Shown piece after piece: positions 45,977 to 54,197 of a stretch of DNA of 64,000 bases. The stretch is from the NCBI RefSeq assembly GCF_003814835.1, contig NZ_RKRG01000002.1:248001-312000 (forward strand), given 5' to 3'. The stretch's first letter is position 1. Every line of letters begins with the position of its first letter. The notes under the pieces are model-generated. The model saw only the letters and a list, made by a program, of their open reading frames with translations, was not told the origin of the DNA and ran no database searches. The position numbers were made by a program, and so were the translations under genes. Origin of the DNA: Methanobrevibacter gottschalkii DSM 11977. GTDB lineage: Archaea; Methanobacteriota; Methanobacteria; Methanobacteriales; Methanobacteriaceae.

Positions 45977-47071
45977 CTATTTAATTTCATTTTCAAAAAT
46001 TTCTAATGCATCTTTAACAACTAAATCCATATTGTAATATTTGTATTTTGCAAGTCTACCTGCAAAGATTACATTTTCTTCTTTTTCCATTTCTGATTCG
46101 TATAATTTGAATTTATCCAGATATTCCTGAGTAGGGTAGGGATAACATTTTTCTCCATTGAATCCGGGATATTCTCTCATAATAGCAGTTTTTCCACCAA
46201 CTTTTTGTTGAGTTAATTTTTTAAATTCAGTTATCCTTGTAAAATACGGGTCATTTGGATAGTTTACAACACCTGCTTCCTGATATGAATCTTCATCTAA
46301 AACTTCATATACAAAATTTAAGCATCTGTATAACAATTCCCCATATTTGTAATCGTAAAAGTAATCGATTGGACCTGTGTAGACTAATTTTTCATAATTA
46401 ATTTTACCAATATAATCTTTATAGTCGGAATTAAGGCCAATATGAATATTGTCTGATTTTGCCATGTTTTCACACATTTTAGTAAATCCTTCTTTAGGCA
46501 TTCCTTGATAAGTGTCACTAAAGTATCTGTCATCATGATTAAATCTGAATGGAATTCTTGAAATGACTGCTGGACTTAAATTAGCTGCTGATGTCCCCCA
46601 TTGTTTTTCTGTATAATTTTTAAATAATTTATTGTAAATATCACGACCAGCATTTTTCAGCACAACATCTTCAGAGGATTTTATCTCGTCAATGTCTTCT
46701 TTGTGTTCCTCAATCCATTCTTTCATTGAATTTTCATCTAAATCTAAATCATATAATTTATTTAATGTATCTATACAAATGGGCATTGGTACGAGCTTAT
46801 CATCAACATAACTTAAAACTTTGTGCACATAATCTGTCCATTCAGTAAATTTAGATAAGTAATCGTGAACTTTTTTATAATTTGTATGATAAATGTGAGG
46901 TCCATATTTCTGAATTAGTATGCCGTCTTTGTAGAAATCATAAACATTACCTCCGATGTGGTCACGTTTTTCAATTATCAATACTTTTTCATTTAATTCA
47001 TTTGCAATTCTCTCAGCAATTGTTAAACCAGAAAGTCCAGCACCTACAATCACATATTTATAATCGGCCAT
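45977..47071 (-). CDS. glf: UDP-galactopyranose mutase
   Basis: It turns UDP-galactopyranose into UDP-galactofuranose using reduced FAD; the product feeds surface glycans. Signature: YVIVGAGLSGLTIAERIA at the N-terminus, HIGGNVYDFY, GPHIYHTNYKKVHDYLS, FKNYTEKQWGTSAANL and RIPFRFNHDDRYF. Start ATG 47071 follows AGGAG in the end of the GT2 gene, giving 364 residues. It supports galactofuranose in the cell envelope, next to a glycosyltransferase. Confidence 0.95.
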   Translation of the reverse strand: MADYKYVIVGAGLSGLTIAERIANELNEKVLIIEKRDHIGGNVYDFYKDGILIQKYGPHIYHTNYKKVHDYLSKFTEWTDYVHKVLSYVDDKLVPMPICIDTLNKLYDLDLDENSMKEWIEEHKEDIDEIKSSEDVVLKNAGRDIYNKLFKNYTEKQWGTSAANLSPAVISRIPFRFNHDDRYFSDTYQGMPKEGFTKMCENMAKSDNIHIGLNSDYKDYIGKINYEKLVYTGPIDYFYDYKYGELLYRCLNFVYEVLDEDSYQEAGVVNYPNDPYFTRITEFKKLTQQKVGGKTAIMREYPGFNGEKCYPYPTQEYLDKFKLYESEMEKEENVIFAGRLAKYKYYNMDLVVKDALEIFENEIK

Positions 47072-47075
47072 TGTT

Positions 47076-48179
47076 TCACTCCTTTTGAATTTGAATTTTA
47101 GATTCAATTGCGGTTGAAATTGAGCTTAATAAAATTTTAGTTTTTAAATCTGTATTATGAATGCTTTTAAGTTTATTTACTTCACTAAGTAACAATTTAT
47201 TTTCTTCTTTGGTAAATGGAGAGCTTTTCCAAGAATTAGTCCAATGAAGTAAATGTGGATTTATGGAGACAGTTTGAACTTCTTTAGAAAATCCTTCAGT
47301 ACATTGTCTGCAGTAAATGTATGATTCCATTAATTCATATAAAAGTCTAACATTAACAGTATTGGTAATGGATTTATCATTAGGCAAATCCCTGATGTAG
47401 TAATTATAACACATGAAATTGTTTAAAAACACAATTCCCTTTGCTTTTAATAGTGCTTCGAGTGAAAATGCCATATCATCACCTGAAACAAATGGCTGGA
47501 ATCGTAAGTTATTATCCGTAATCAACTCTCTTTTATAGATTTTACTCCAGACAGCAGGAGCCATTTTTAATAAATCTGGTTCCTGCTCGATATTCTCAAC
47601 ATGGATAGTGTCAATTGGAACATCCCTTGGATAAGTTACTTCTAAGGTTTTGCCATAAAGAAATCTTTCAACAAAATTATCCCAAATGAAATCTGGAACA
47701 TCTAAAAAGTTTGCAGTATCAAAAGTTTCATTTGGATAGCTATTTTCTAGAGTGTCAATGTAGGGCGAGAACGATTTTTGAACTTTACCGCCATATTCAA
47801 ATATTCTTCTAAAACGACCAAAAGCAACATCTGCATTATTTTTTTTAGCTGCATGGTATAATGTTTCACATGCATCTGGTGTGTATCGGTCATCCGGATC
47901 TAAAAACATTATATAATCCCCGGTACAAGCATCAATGCCGGTGTTACGTGGTGTGTATGCCGCACCACTGTTTTTTTCATGATGGATTGCAATACAACAG
48001 TCGTATTTTTCCGCATATTCATCTATGATTTTATCGGATCCATCGGTTGAACAATCATTGACCATTATTATTTCCAAATTTTCATTTCCTATTGTTTGAT
48101 TAATAAGTGAGTCAATTCCTCCTCTGAGATGGTCACCAACATTAAAAATTGGTAAAATAATGCTTATTTTATCATTCAT
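47076..48179 (-). CDS. Family 2 glycosyltransferase
   Basis: A GT-A fold enzyme of 367 residues: SIILPIFNVGDHLRGGIDSL, IMVNDCSTDGSDKIIDEY, GAAYTPRNTGIDACTGDYIM and the metal site FLDPDDRYTP (DxD). Donor and acceptor are unknown; adjacency to glf suggests galactofuranosyl transfer. GGAGAG precedes ATG 48179, which lies 8 bases inside hemD. Confidence 0.9.
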   Translation of the reverse strand: MNDKISIILPIFNVGDHLRGGIDSLINQTIGNENLEIIMVNDCSTDGSDKIIDEYAEKYDCCIAIHHEKNSGAAYTPRNTGIDACTGDYIMFLDPDDRYTPDACETLYHAAKKNNADVAFGRFRRIFEYGGKVQKSFSPYIDTLENSYPNETFDTANFLDVPDFIWDNFVERFLYGKTLEVTYPRDVPIDTIHVENIEQEPDLLKMAPAVWSKIYKRELITDNNLRFQPFVSGDDMAFSLEALLKAKGIVFLNNFMCYNYYIRDLPNDKSITNTVNVRLLYELMESYIYCRQCTEGFSKEVQTVSINPHLLHWTNSWKSSPFTKEENKLLLSEVNKLKSIHNTDLKTKILLSSISTAIESKIQIQKE

Positions 48180-48942
48180 TTTGCTCTCTCCATTTTTTAA
48201 ATAACAATTCCATCATATCTGGAACTGTGTAAGTATCAGGGTGAATGTAAGTAATATTATATTTTTTTAAAACTTTTGCAGTAATAGGTCCAATACAAAC
48301 GGTAAGTATGTTGTCAGATAGCAGTTTAGCAATTTTTTCTTTATTCTCTATTATCTTAAAGAAGTTTTCAACAGTTAATGGACTTGTAAATGTAATTGCA
48401 TCAATTTCTTTGTTTTCAATTTTAGAAATTAATTCTTTTACCGCTTTTTTATCCATTGGAAATAAAGATTTATATGCTTCTGCTAGAATCACAGTATTTC
48501 CCATTTTTTCTAACTCTTCTGGTAAGACTGGTCTTGCAGATAAAGTTCTAGGAATTCCAATAATTTGGTTTGTTATTTTCCTTTCTTTAAACTCTTCAAT
48601 CAAACCTTCTGCTGTAAAATCTTCAGGAATTAAATCAACTTTAAGTCCGTTTTCTTCAGCAAGTTTTCCAGTTTTATTTCCAATAACAGCTAATTTACAA
48701 TTTAAACTTCCTAAAAAATCAGGGTAAAATTTATTCAGTGAAACGATGGTTGTAGGGGATGTAAAAATAATCCAGTCAAGTTCATCCTTTCTTTTAATTA
48801 AATCTTTTAAAGATTTGCTGTTTACAGGTTCCAAATCAAGTGTTGGTGCTAAAAAAGGTTCTCCACCTAATTTTTCTACAATATCACAAGCCTTTTTTGC
48901 TCTATCTTCAGGTCTTGTTATTGCAACAACGGGTTTCGACAT
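48172..48942 (-). CDS. hemD: Uroporphyrinogen-III synthase
   Basis: It cyclises hydroxymethylbilane to uroporphyrinogen III for F430 and B12. HemD is poorly conserved, but the pattern is clear: VAITRPEDRAKKACDIVEKL at the start, LDWIIFTSPTTIVSLNKF, IGIPRTLSARPVLPEELEKM, AITFTSPLTVENFFKI and TVCIGPITAKVLKKY. Length 256. First gene of the operon with the glycosyltransferase, glf, srp19 and the recJ-like gene, an unusual company. Confidence 0.9.
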   Translation of the reverse strand: MSKPVVAITRPEDRAKKACDIVEKLGGEPFLAPTLDLEPVNSKSLKDLIKRKDELDWIIFTSPTTIVSLNKFYPDFLGSLNCKLAVIGNKTGKLAEENGLKVDLIPEDFTAEGLIEEFKERKITNQIIGIPRTLSARPVLPEELEKMGNTVILAEAYKSLFPMDKKAVKELISKIENKEIDAITFTSPLTVENFFKIIENKEKIAKLLSDNILTVCIGPITAKVLKKYNITYIHPDTYTVPDMMELLFKKWREQNE

Positions 48943-49049
48943 TTATATTACCTTCATCAATTTATAAGTAAGGTAAAATTTTACCATTTACCAATACTTA
49001 TTATACTTTAAATAATTAAAATTTAGATTGAACTATTAATTAAATTTTT

Positions 49050-49154
49050 TTCAAATGTCCAATTCATGGAATATCAGATTTGACAAATTGGAATTCTAAT
49101 GGTTATTTTAGTGATAAATTTCCAACCATTCTTGAAGAGAAATTTAATGATTAA
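49050..49154 (+). pseudogene. Possible C-terminal gene remnant
   Basis: The frame reads FKCPIHGISDLTNWNSNGY and then FSDKFPTILEEKFND to TAA at 49152-49154. A stop lies three codons upstream and there is no start. The composition looks like protein, and a CPxHG start of this kind suggests a metal or zinc knuckle, but no family is assigned. Confidence 0.3.
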
Positions 49155-49198
49155 TTTCTTTAAAATTTAGAGCTTAAACTTTTTTTATTCTTATTTGA

Positions 49199-49226
49199 GG
49201 ATGGGACACAACCATAAAATTAAAAT
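49199..49226 (-). repeat. Dispersed intergenic repeat, copy 2
   Basis: GGATGGGACACAACCATAAAATTAAAAT is split here as GGATGGGACACAACC and ATAAAATTAAAAT; its reverse complement matches 24218-24247 with one substitution and a 2-base gap. Confidence 0.6.
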
Positions 49227-49435
49227 CTTTGCATATCTTTTGGTTTCTCAACTGTTTTTTATTAAAAATAGTTAGGGTTATAAATATCATTCTGGTGGTC
49301 TGATTGATTGTTTTCATAACTTATATTCCTCATTAGTTATTTTTATGCTTTTTTATAAAGTCACAGTTTGCAAGTATTTATAATATATGAGATAAATAAT
49401 ATCAATTATCATAATATATTTATTCGGTGATTGTA

Positions 49436-49741
49436 ATGCATGATAGGATTGAGATTGCTCGTGAGTTCGCAAATGCAATTAAATCAGATAAAATCATTAA
49501 AATTATTTTATTTGGTTCTGTTGCTCGCGAAGACGATATTGAAGACTCTGATATTGATATTCTGATTATATCTAATGAATGGGAGCAAATTGATTCATTA
49601 ATAACTGATGAAGTCTTCAAAGTTGTCCTAGACACACAAGAACTTATCTCTCCACATATATTGTCTGAAAAACAATTTGAGGAAACTAAAAATTTCAATT
49701 TCTTAACTAATGTTTTAAAGGATGGTGTTGAAATTGGATGA
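49436..49741 (+). CDS. MNT-type nucleotidyltransferase antitoxin
   Basis: A small (about 101 residues) polymerase-beta-like nucleotidyltransferase with the motif LFGSVAREDDIEDSDIDIL (GSx10DxD) near residue 27. Pairs of MNT and HEPN genes act as toxin-antitoxin systems in which MNT can AMPylate the HEPN RNase. ATG 49436 follows CGGTGATT. Its 3' end overlaps the HEPN gene. Confidence 0.88.
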   Translation: MHDRIEIAREFANAIKSDKIIKIILFGSVAREDDIEDSDIDILIISNEWEQIDSLITDEVFKVVLDTQELISPHILSEKQFEETKNFNFLTNVLKDGVEIG

Positions 49742-50084
49742 ATGTGAAGCATTCATCAAAAAAGCAAAAAGTAAATTAACCTCCAGTAGAGCATTATACG
49801 AAATAGGGCAATATGGGGATTCTGTTGGAAGATCATATTATGCAATGTTTCTATCAGCAAAAGCATTACTTGTTAGAGATGGTTATGATGTAAGTTCACA
49901 TAAATCCTTAATTGGTATTTTTGGTAGGGATTATGTTAAAAAGGGAGATTTTGACAGTAATATTGCCAAATATCTTTCAGGTACGCAATCCTTAAGGGAT
50001 AATGCTGATTATGATGCTATTGATGCAATTTCAAAAGAAATTGCACATGGTAGAATCAAACAAGCTGAAAGATTCATAGCCTAA
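49722..50084 (+). CDS. HEPN-domain protein (MNT partner)
   Basis: A 120-residue helical HEPN protein: AFIKKAKSKLTSSRALYEIG, DSVGRSYYAMFLSAKALLVRDG and SLRDNADYDAIDAISKEIAHG. The Arg of the RX4-6H catalytic motif of HepT-like toxins is present (RDNADYD), but the His is not, as in the RxxADY subgroup; RNase activity is therefore uncertain. The ATG at 49722 overlaps the MNT gene by 20 bases; TTG 49728 or 49734 could be used instead. Confidence 0.85.
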   Translation: MVLKLDECEAFIKKAKSKLTSSRALYEIGQYGDSVGRSYYAMFLSAKALLVRDGYDVSSHKSLIGIFGRDYVKKGDFDSNIAKYLSGTQSLRDNADYDAIDAISKEIAHGRIKQAERFIA

Positions 50085-50095
50085 GCTGAAAGATT
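50062..50095 (+). repeat. 21-base tandem duplication at the HEPN stop
   Basis: AAGCTGAAAGATT occurs at 50062-50074 and again at 50083-50095 with a 21-base period. The second unit lies in frame just past the TAA stop, reading AERLL before another TAA, which suggests slippage duplicated the gene end. Confidence 0.6.
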
Positions 50096-50411
50096 GCTCT
50101 AAAAACTTTTTTTTAATCTGGAGGGTTCGCCAAAATTGATTTTTGATTTTTTGCTGAATAATTTTGGGTTTAATTTTTTCTTATTTTCACCATATTTTAT
50201 TAACTTTTCCGCATTCATTGCGATTAGGAATTAATATTTATTTAAATTAATTCAAGGGATTATTATGATTTTTGCAACTGGTATTTGATTGGATGTTTGA
50301 TAATACATATGGAATTAGATTAACTAAATTTTAAACTGCTTTTTATAATATTGTTGTAAATGTAAACAATTATATAATTGGAATATATATCATATTATTA
50401 AAGGTGATAAA
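50085..50411. other. Intergenic region before flavodoxin gene
   Basis: AT-rich, 327 bases, apart from the tandem duplication at its left end. No open frame of note; AAGGTGATAA at its right end is the flavodoxin ribosome binding site. Confidence 0.5.
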
Positions 50412-50879
50412 ATGACTAATGTTTTAATTGCATATTTCTCAGCCAGTGGTGTTACCAAAAATCTTGCTGAAAAAATAGCCAATGATAATGATTATGATAT
50501 ATTTGAAATTGTTCCAGAAGAAATCTATACTCCTGAAGACCTTGACTGGACCAACAAACAGTCAAGATCAACTATTGAAATGAATGATAAATCATTCAGA
50601 CCTCCAATTTCTGAATCATGTGATGTAGGTGAATATGAGACTGTTGTAATTGGTTTTCCGGTATGGTGGTATACTGCACCTACAATAATTAACACATTCA
50701 TCGAAAGTGTTGATTTAACTGGTAAAAAAATTAAAATATTTTGCACTTCCGGTGGATCTGGGGTTGACAAGTGTGTAAATGATTTAAAAGCCACCTATCC
50801 TGAACTTAATTTTACAAAAGGTATTCGATTCACTGGTAATGTTTCAAATGCAAAAGAATGGATTGAACAGGATTTGTGA
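50412..50879 (+). CDS. Flavodoxin-like protein
   Basis: 155 residues with an FMN-binding fold: NVLIAYFSASGVTKNLAEKIA (phosphate loop), then FEIVPEEIYTPEDLDW, YETVVIGFPVWWYTAPTIIN and KIKIFCTSGGSGVDKCVNDL. The WWY stretch is typical of the long-chain flavodoxin/NAD(P)H-reductase-like group found in anaerobes. It may carry electrons in redox stress response. GGTGATAAA precedes ATG 50412. Confidence 0.9.
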   Translation: MTNVLIAYFSASGVTKNLAEKIANDNDYDIFEIVPEEIYTPEDLDWTNKQSRSTIEMNDKSFRPPISESCDVGEYETVVIGFPVWWYTAPTIINTFIESVDLTGKKIKIFCTSGGSGVDKCVNDLKATYPELNFTKGIRFTGNVSNAKEWIEQDL

Positions 50880-50901
50880 ATAAAAAATTAGTTTGTAATA
50901 A

Positions 50902-51238
50902 GTTATTCAACAAGAATCGGGAAACTCAGGTTTCTGTGATGAATTTATAAAATGAGCAATTGATTATGGTAATGGTGCTGTAAAATAGAATTTAAAATTA
51001 ATTAACATTGGATCATGTAAGCATTTATGTAATGTAGACTCCTGATGAAATGTTTTAAAAAGAGTATAATATTGGAATTTGCCGATAAAATGATGGAGTC
51101 GGATTGATTGTATATGCAACTGCAGATTACTATTATTCAATGTGTGGATAATTAAACTTCTTTGATATGACTTATCCTATATTAAATAAAAATTACTGTA
51201 TTTTAACTTCTGTTGTTCATATGAGAATAATGCATTAG
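50902..51238 (+). pseudogene. Decayed iron-sulfur flavoprotein gene (NADPH-dependent FMN reductase-like)
   Basis: Translation with stops ignored gives SGNSGFCDEFIK, AIDYGNGAVK and NLKLINIGSCKHLC in one frame, then after a shift TPDEMF, KEYNIGICR, NDGVGLIVYATADYYYSMCG, LNFFDMTYPILNKNYCIL in another. The series matches the iron-sulfur flavoprotein/FMN reductase family (CxxC region, TPDE-C, then VxATPVYxYSMCGQLKxFxDRTYP). Several nonsense codons and at least one frameshift show an old loss. It lies behind the intact flavodoxin gene. Confidence 0.75.
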
Positions 51239-51317
51239 TGAAATTAAAGATTTCATTGGATTTTCTAAAACCTTGGTAAGTATTAATTTTTTATATTAAT
51301 AAATTATATATTAAATT

Positions 51318-52286
51318 ATGTTTTCAAATATAGGTGTTGTTGGTGCAGGTGCTATGGGGACTGCAATTTCTCAAACCATCTGTGATAATACTCAAAAAGT
51401 TTCACTGTATGCTAGAAGGGAAGAATTAGTTGATTCAATAAATACAACTCGTTTTAATAAAGATTATTTTCCAAATATTCGTTTAAAAGATAATATAATA
51501 GCTACTAATGATTTAAATGATTTGAAAGATGCAGAAATAATCTTTTTAACATTGCCTTCTTCTACAATAAGGGAAGTTTGTTCTCAATTGAAATATATTA
51601 TTTCTCAAGATTGTGTTTTAGTAAACACTGCTAAAGGTCTTGAAAAGGGTTCTCAAAAAAGGATGAGTGAAGTTATCATGGAAGAAACTGGTAGGCCAGC
51701 TTGTGTATTATCAGGACCAAATATTGCTGTTGAAATGGTTGAAAGAACATTTTCTTCAGCATCTATTGCATGTGAAAATAAACAGTACCTTGAAAAAGTT
51801 GAAAAAGCACTATCAACTTTTAGATTCAAAGTTTCGGCCAGTTGTGATGTTATTGGTGTTGAATATTGTGGTGTAATTAAAAATATTATTGCAATATCCC
51901 AGGGAATCTGTGAAGGGATGAAAATAAATGACAATGCACGTTTTTCTGTATTTACAAAGACTTATAATGAAACTAAAGATATGATAGAAAAATTTGGTGG
52001 TAATAGGAACACTGTTGATGATTATTGTGGTTTTGGGGATATTATTACTGCTTCTACTTTAAATGTAAGTAGGAACCATACATTGGGTGTTTTATATGGT
52101 CAAAGAATTGTAATTGATGAGAAAGCATCAGGTGTTCTTTTTGAAGGAAAAAATACAATTGTAATAATGAAAAAATTATGTAAAAAACATAATATTGATT
52201 GTGCAACAGTTGATTTTACTTATGATGTAATTATCAATAGAATTAATCCTAAAAAAGCATTTGAAATATTTTGGGATAAATTATAG
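51318..52286 (+). CDS. gpsA: Glycerol-3-phosphate dehydrogenase, NAD(P)-dependent
   Basis: The 322-residue enzyme reduces dihydroxyacetone phosphate to sn-glycerol 3-phosphate. Motifs: IGVVGAGAMGTAISQTI (Rossmann), VSLYARREELVDSIN, VNTAKGLEKGSQKRMSEV, LSGPNIAVEMVERT, EYCGVIKNIIAISQGI (catalytic Lys region) and DYCGFGDIITAS. Archaeal lipids are built on sn-glycerol 1-phosphate, so a GpsA is unusual and fits surface polymer synthesis with the following cytidylyltransferase gene. Confidence 0.88.
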   Translation: MFSNIGVVGAGAMGTAISQTICDNTQKVSLYARREELVDSINTTRFNKDYFPNIRLKDNIIATNDLNDLKDAEIIFLTLPSSTIREVCSQLKYIISQDCVLVNTAKGLEKGSQKRMSEVIMEETGRPACVLSGPNIAVEMVERTFSSASIACENKQYLEKVEKALSTFRFKVSASCDVIGVEYCGVIKNIIAISQGICEGMKINDNARFSVFTKTYNETKDMIEKFGGNRNTVDDYCGFGDIITASTLNVSRNHTLGVLYGQRIVIDEKASGVLFEGKNTIVIMKKLCKKHNIDCATVDFTYDVIINRINPKKAFEIFWDKL

Positions 52287-52298
52287 TGAGATGGTTTG

Positions 52299-52994
52299 AT
52301 GATTTGTGCAGCAATACTTGCTGGTGGTATAGGGAGTAGATTAAAACAAGGAAAACCTAAACAGTTTGTTAACATTAATAATAAGCCAATTTTGGTTCAT
52401 TCTGTTGAAATATTTTTAAGTGTTGATGAATTAGATAAAATTATTGTATCCTCTCCAAAAGAATGTGTTGATAAAACAAATGATTTAATGGATGAATATT
52501 TCCCTAAAAATGATAAAATAATTGTTATTGAAGGTGGAGAAACTCGTAATGGCACTATATTAAATTCAATTCAATATATGAAAGGTCAAAATTGCGAAAA
52601 AGATTCTATTTTAGTAACTCATGATGCATCAAGAATATTTGTGTCTAAAAAATTAATTAAAGATAGTATTAAATACGCAATTGAAGTTGGTGCAGCTAGT
52701 GCTGCAATACCTGCAACAGATGTTATATTTGAAACAGAAATAGATGGGAAGCTTACTGGTGTTCCATTAAGGAAATATTTATGTCATGCACAAACTCCAC
52801 AGTCATTTAACATTGATAAATTTTTAGATATTTATGAAGATTTATCAGAAGAGGAAATATCTAAATTAGATGAAGCTATGGTGCTTTTCCATTTAAGGAA
52901 TGCCGATGTAAAATTATTCCCCGGCGATCAAAATAATTTTAAAATAACTCGTCCTTTTGATATTAAATTAGCTGAATCTATTTTTAAAAATTAA
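52299..52994 (+). CDS. IspD/TarI-type CTP:polyol-phosphate cytidylyltransferase
   Basis: About 231 residues from ATG 52299. The GT-A-like nucleotidyltransferase fold shows AAILAGGIGSRLKQGKPKQF at the start, ILVTHDASRIFVSKKLIKDS, PLRKYLCHAQTPQSFNIDKF and LFPGDQNNFKITRPFDIKLA, as in TarI and IspD. Archaea use the mevalonate pathway, so IspD is not needed; a CDP-ribitol or CDP-glycerol role is more likely. Adjacency to gpsA suggests sn-glycerol 3-phosphate as substrate, which is inference. Confidence 0.85.
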   Translation: MICAAILAGGIGSRLKQGKPKQFVNINNKPILVHSVEIFLSVDELDKIIVSSPKECVDKTNDLMDEYFPKNDKIIVIEGGETRNGTILNSIQYMKGQNCEKDSILVTHDASRIFVSKKLIKDSIKYAIEVGAASAAIPATDVIFETEIDGKLTGVPLRKYLCHAQTPQSFNIDKFLDIYEDLSEEEISKLDEAMVLFHLRNADVKLFPGDQNNFKITRPFDIKLAESIFKN

Positions 52995-53070
52995 CTAATG
53001 TAAATAATGTTTAAATATCTAAAAAGGGATATAAAGTATTATTAAATTAATTGTAAATATTATTGATAAA

Positions 53071-54138
53071 ATGGACAATTTTAAGTGTGGAAGTATGGAT
53101 TTTAAGATTAGTGTTATTGCACCGGTTTATAATGCTGTTGATTCTTTAGAAATAGCAATAAATTCTATCATCAATCAAACAATTGGTTTTAAGAATATTG
53201 AATTAATTTTAGTTGATGATAAATCTAATGATGGATCTCAAGACATTATTAAAAAATATGCTGATAAATATGAAAATGTTATTGGAATATTTCTAAAGGA
53301 AAATTCAGGACTTCCAGGAAAACCAAGATCACTTGGAATTAAATATGCATCAGCACCTTACTTAATGTTTTTAGATGCTGATGATGAATATCTGCCTAAT
53401 GCTTTTGAACTGCTTTATAATACCATTGTTAATGAAAAATCTGATTTTGTAATGGGTTCTCATTTCTGGAATATGAATGGGGAGAGAATGAAAATTAATA
53501 TTTTACATGATTGTAATGATAAATCAGATGTAATTAATATTAATCCTTTTTTAAATCAAAGAAATTTTATTTTACTTAGTTATAATCATGTTGCACCATG
53601 GGGTAAAATTTTTAACAAAGAGTTAATATTAAAAAATAATATTTCTTTTCCAGAAGATACATTGGCTGAAGATACTTATTTTTATTTTAAAACTCTAATT
53701 AACTCAAAAAAAGTTACATTATTGCCTAATGATTCATTATATATGTATAATGTATTTGAAAATAAAGATTCTGTAATTCATACTCATAACCTATCTAAAT
53801 TTAACTATTTTTTAAAAGGTTTTGCTAATGTGATGGAGTTAATTAAGGATATTCCATTTTCTAAAGAGCGGATTTTAATTAGTAATATGGGAAGTTTGTT
53901 ATTAATATTTTCGAATTTATCTATGAAAGAAAAAAAAGAAGCTGTCCCGAAAATTTATTATTTTGAAAAATCATTAGATGAAGAAGTTGTTCTTAAAAGA
54001 AAGGAACTCATATTATTAAATAAATTGATTTTAAAAAAACATTTTTATTTAGCAATTATTATTTCTGATATTTACTCTATTCTGTATAATAATGAAAAAA
54101 TTAAAAATTTGTATAGAAAATGGGGTCATAAGGAATAG
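53071..54138 (+). CDS. Family 2 glycosyltransferase
   Basis: 355 residues: ISVIAPVYNAVDSLEIAIN, LILVDDKSNDGSQDIIKKYA, GLPGKPRSLGIKYASAPYL and FLDADDEYLP (DxD) in the catalytic half, and a helical, basic C-terminal half that may bind membranes. It follows the gpsA and cytidylyltransferase genes and may build the polymer they feed. The similar N-terminus of the 47076 glycosyltransferase marks them as relatives. Confidence 0.88.
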   Translation: MDNFKCGSMDFKISVIAPVYNAVDSLEIAINSIINQTIGFKNIELILVDDKSNDGSQDIIKKYADKYENVIGIFLKENSGLPGKPRSLGIKYASAPYLMFLDADDEYLPNAFELLYNTIVNEKSDFVMGSHFWNMNGERMKINILHDCNDKSDVININPFLNQRNFILLSYNHVAPWGKIFNKELILKNNISFPEDTLAEDTYFYFKTLINSKKVTLLPNDSLYMYNVFENKDSVIHTHNLSKFNYFLKGFANVMELIKDIPFSKERILISNMGSLLLIFSNLSMKEKKEAVPKIYYFEKSLDEEVVLKRKELILLNKLILKKHFYLAIIISDIYSILYNNEKIKNLYRKWGHKE

Positions 54139-54197
54139 TTTTTTCTAAAAATATAATAAAAAATTAATCTTTTGAATGAAGATTGATTTAATATGGA

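Larger units (their letters stand above)
48943..49435. other. Intergenic region with gene remnant and dispersed repeat
   Basis: 493 bases between hemD and the MNT gene. It contains the C-terminal gene remnant at 49050-49154 and the second dispersed repeat copy at 49199-49226; the rest is AT-rich with no frame. Confidence 0.55.

Noticed and set aside
52299-52994. IspD of the MEP isoprenoid pathway
   Set aside because: Archaea make isoprenoids through mevalonate and no other MEP genes are present; gpsA/LicD neighbours favour a polyol-phosphate role.
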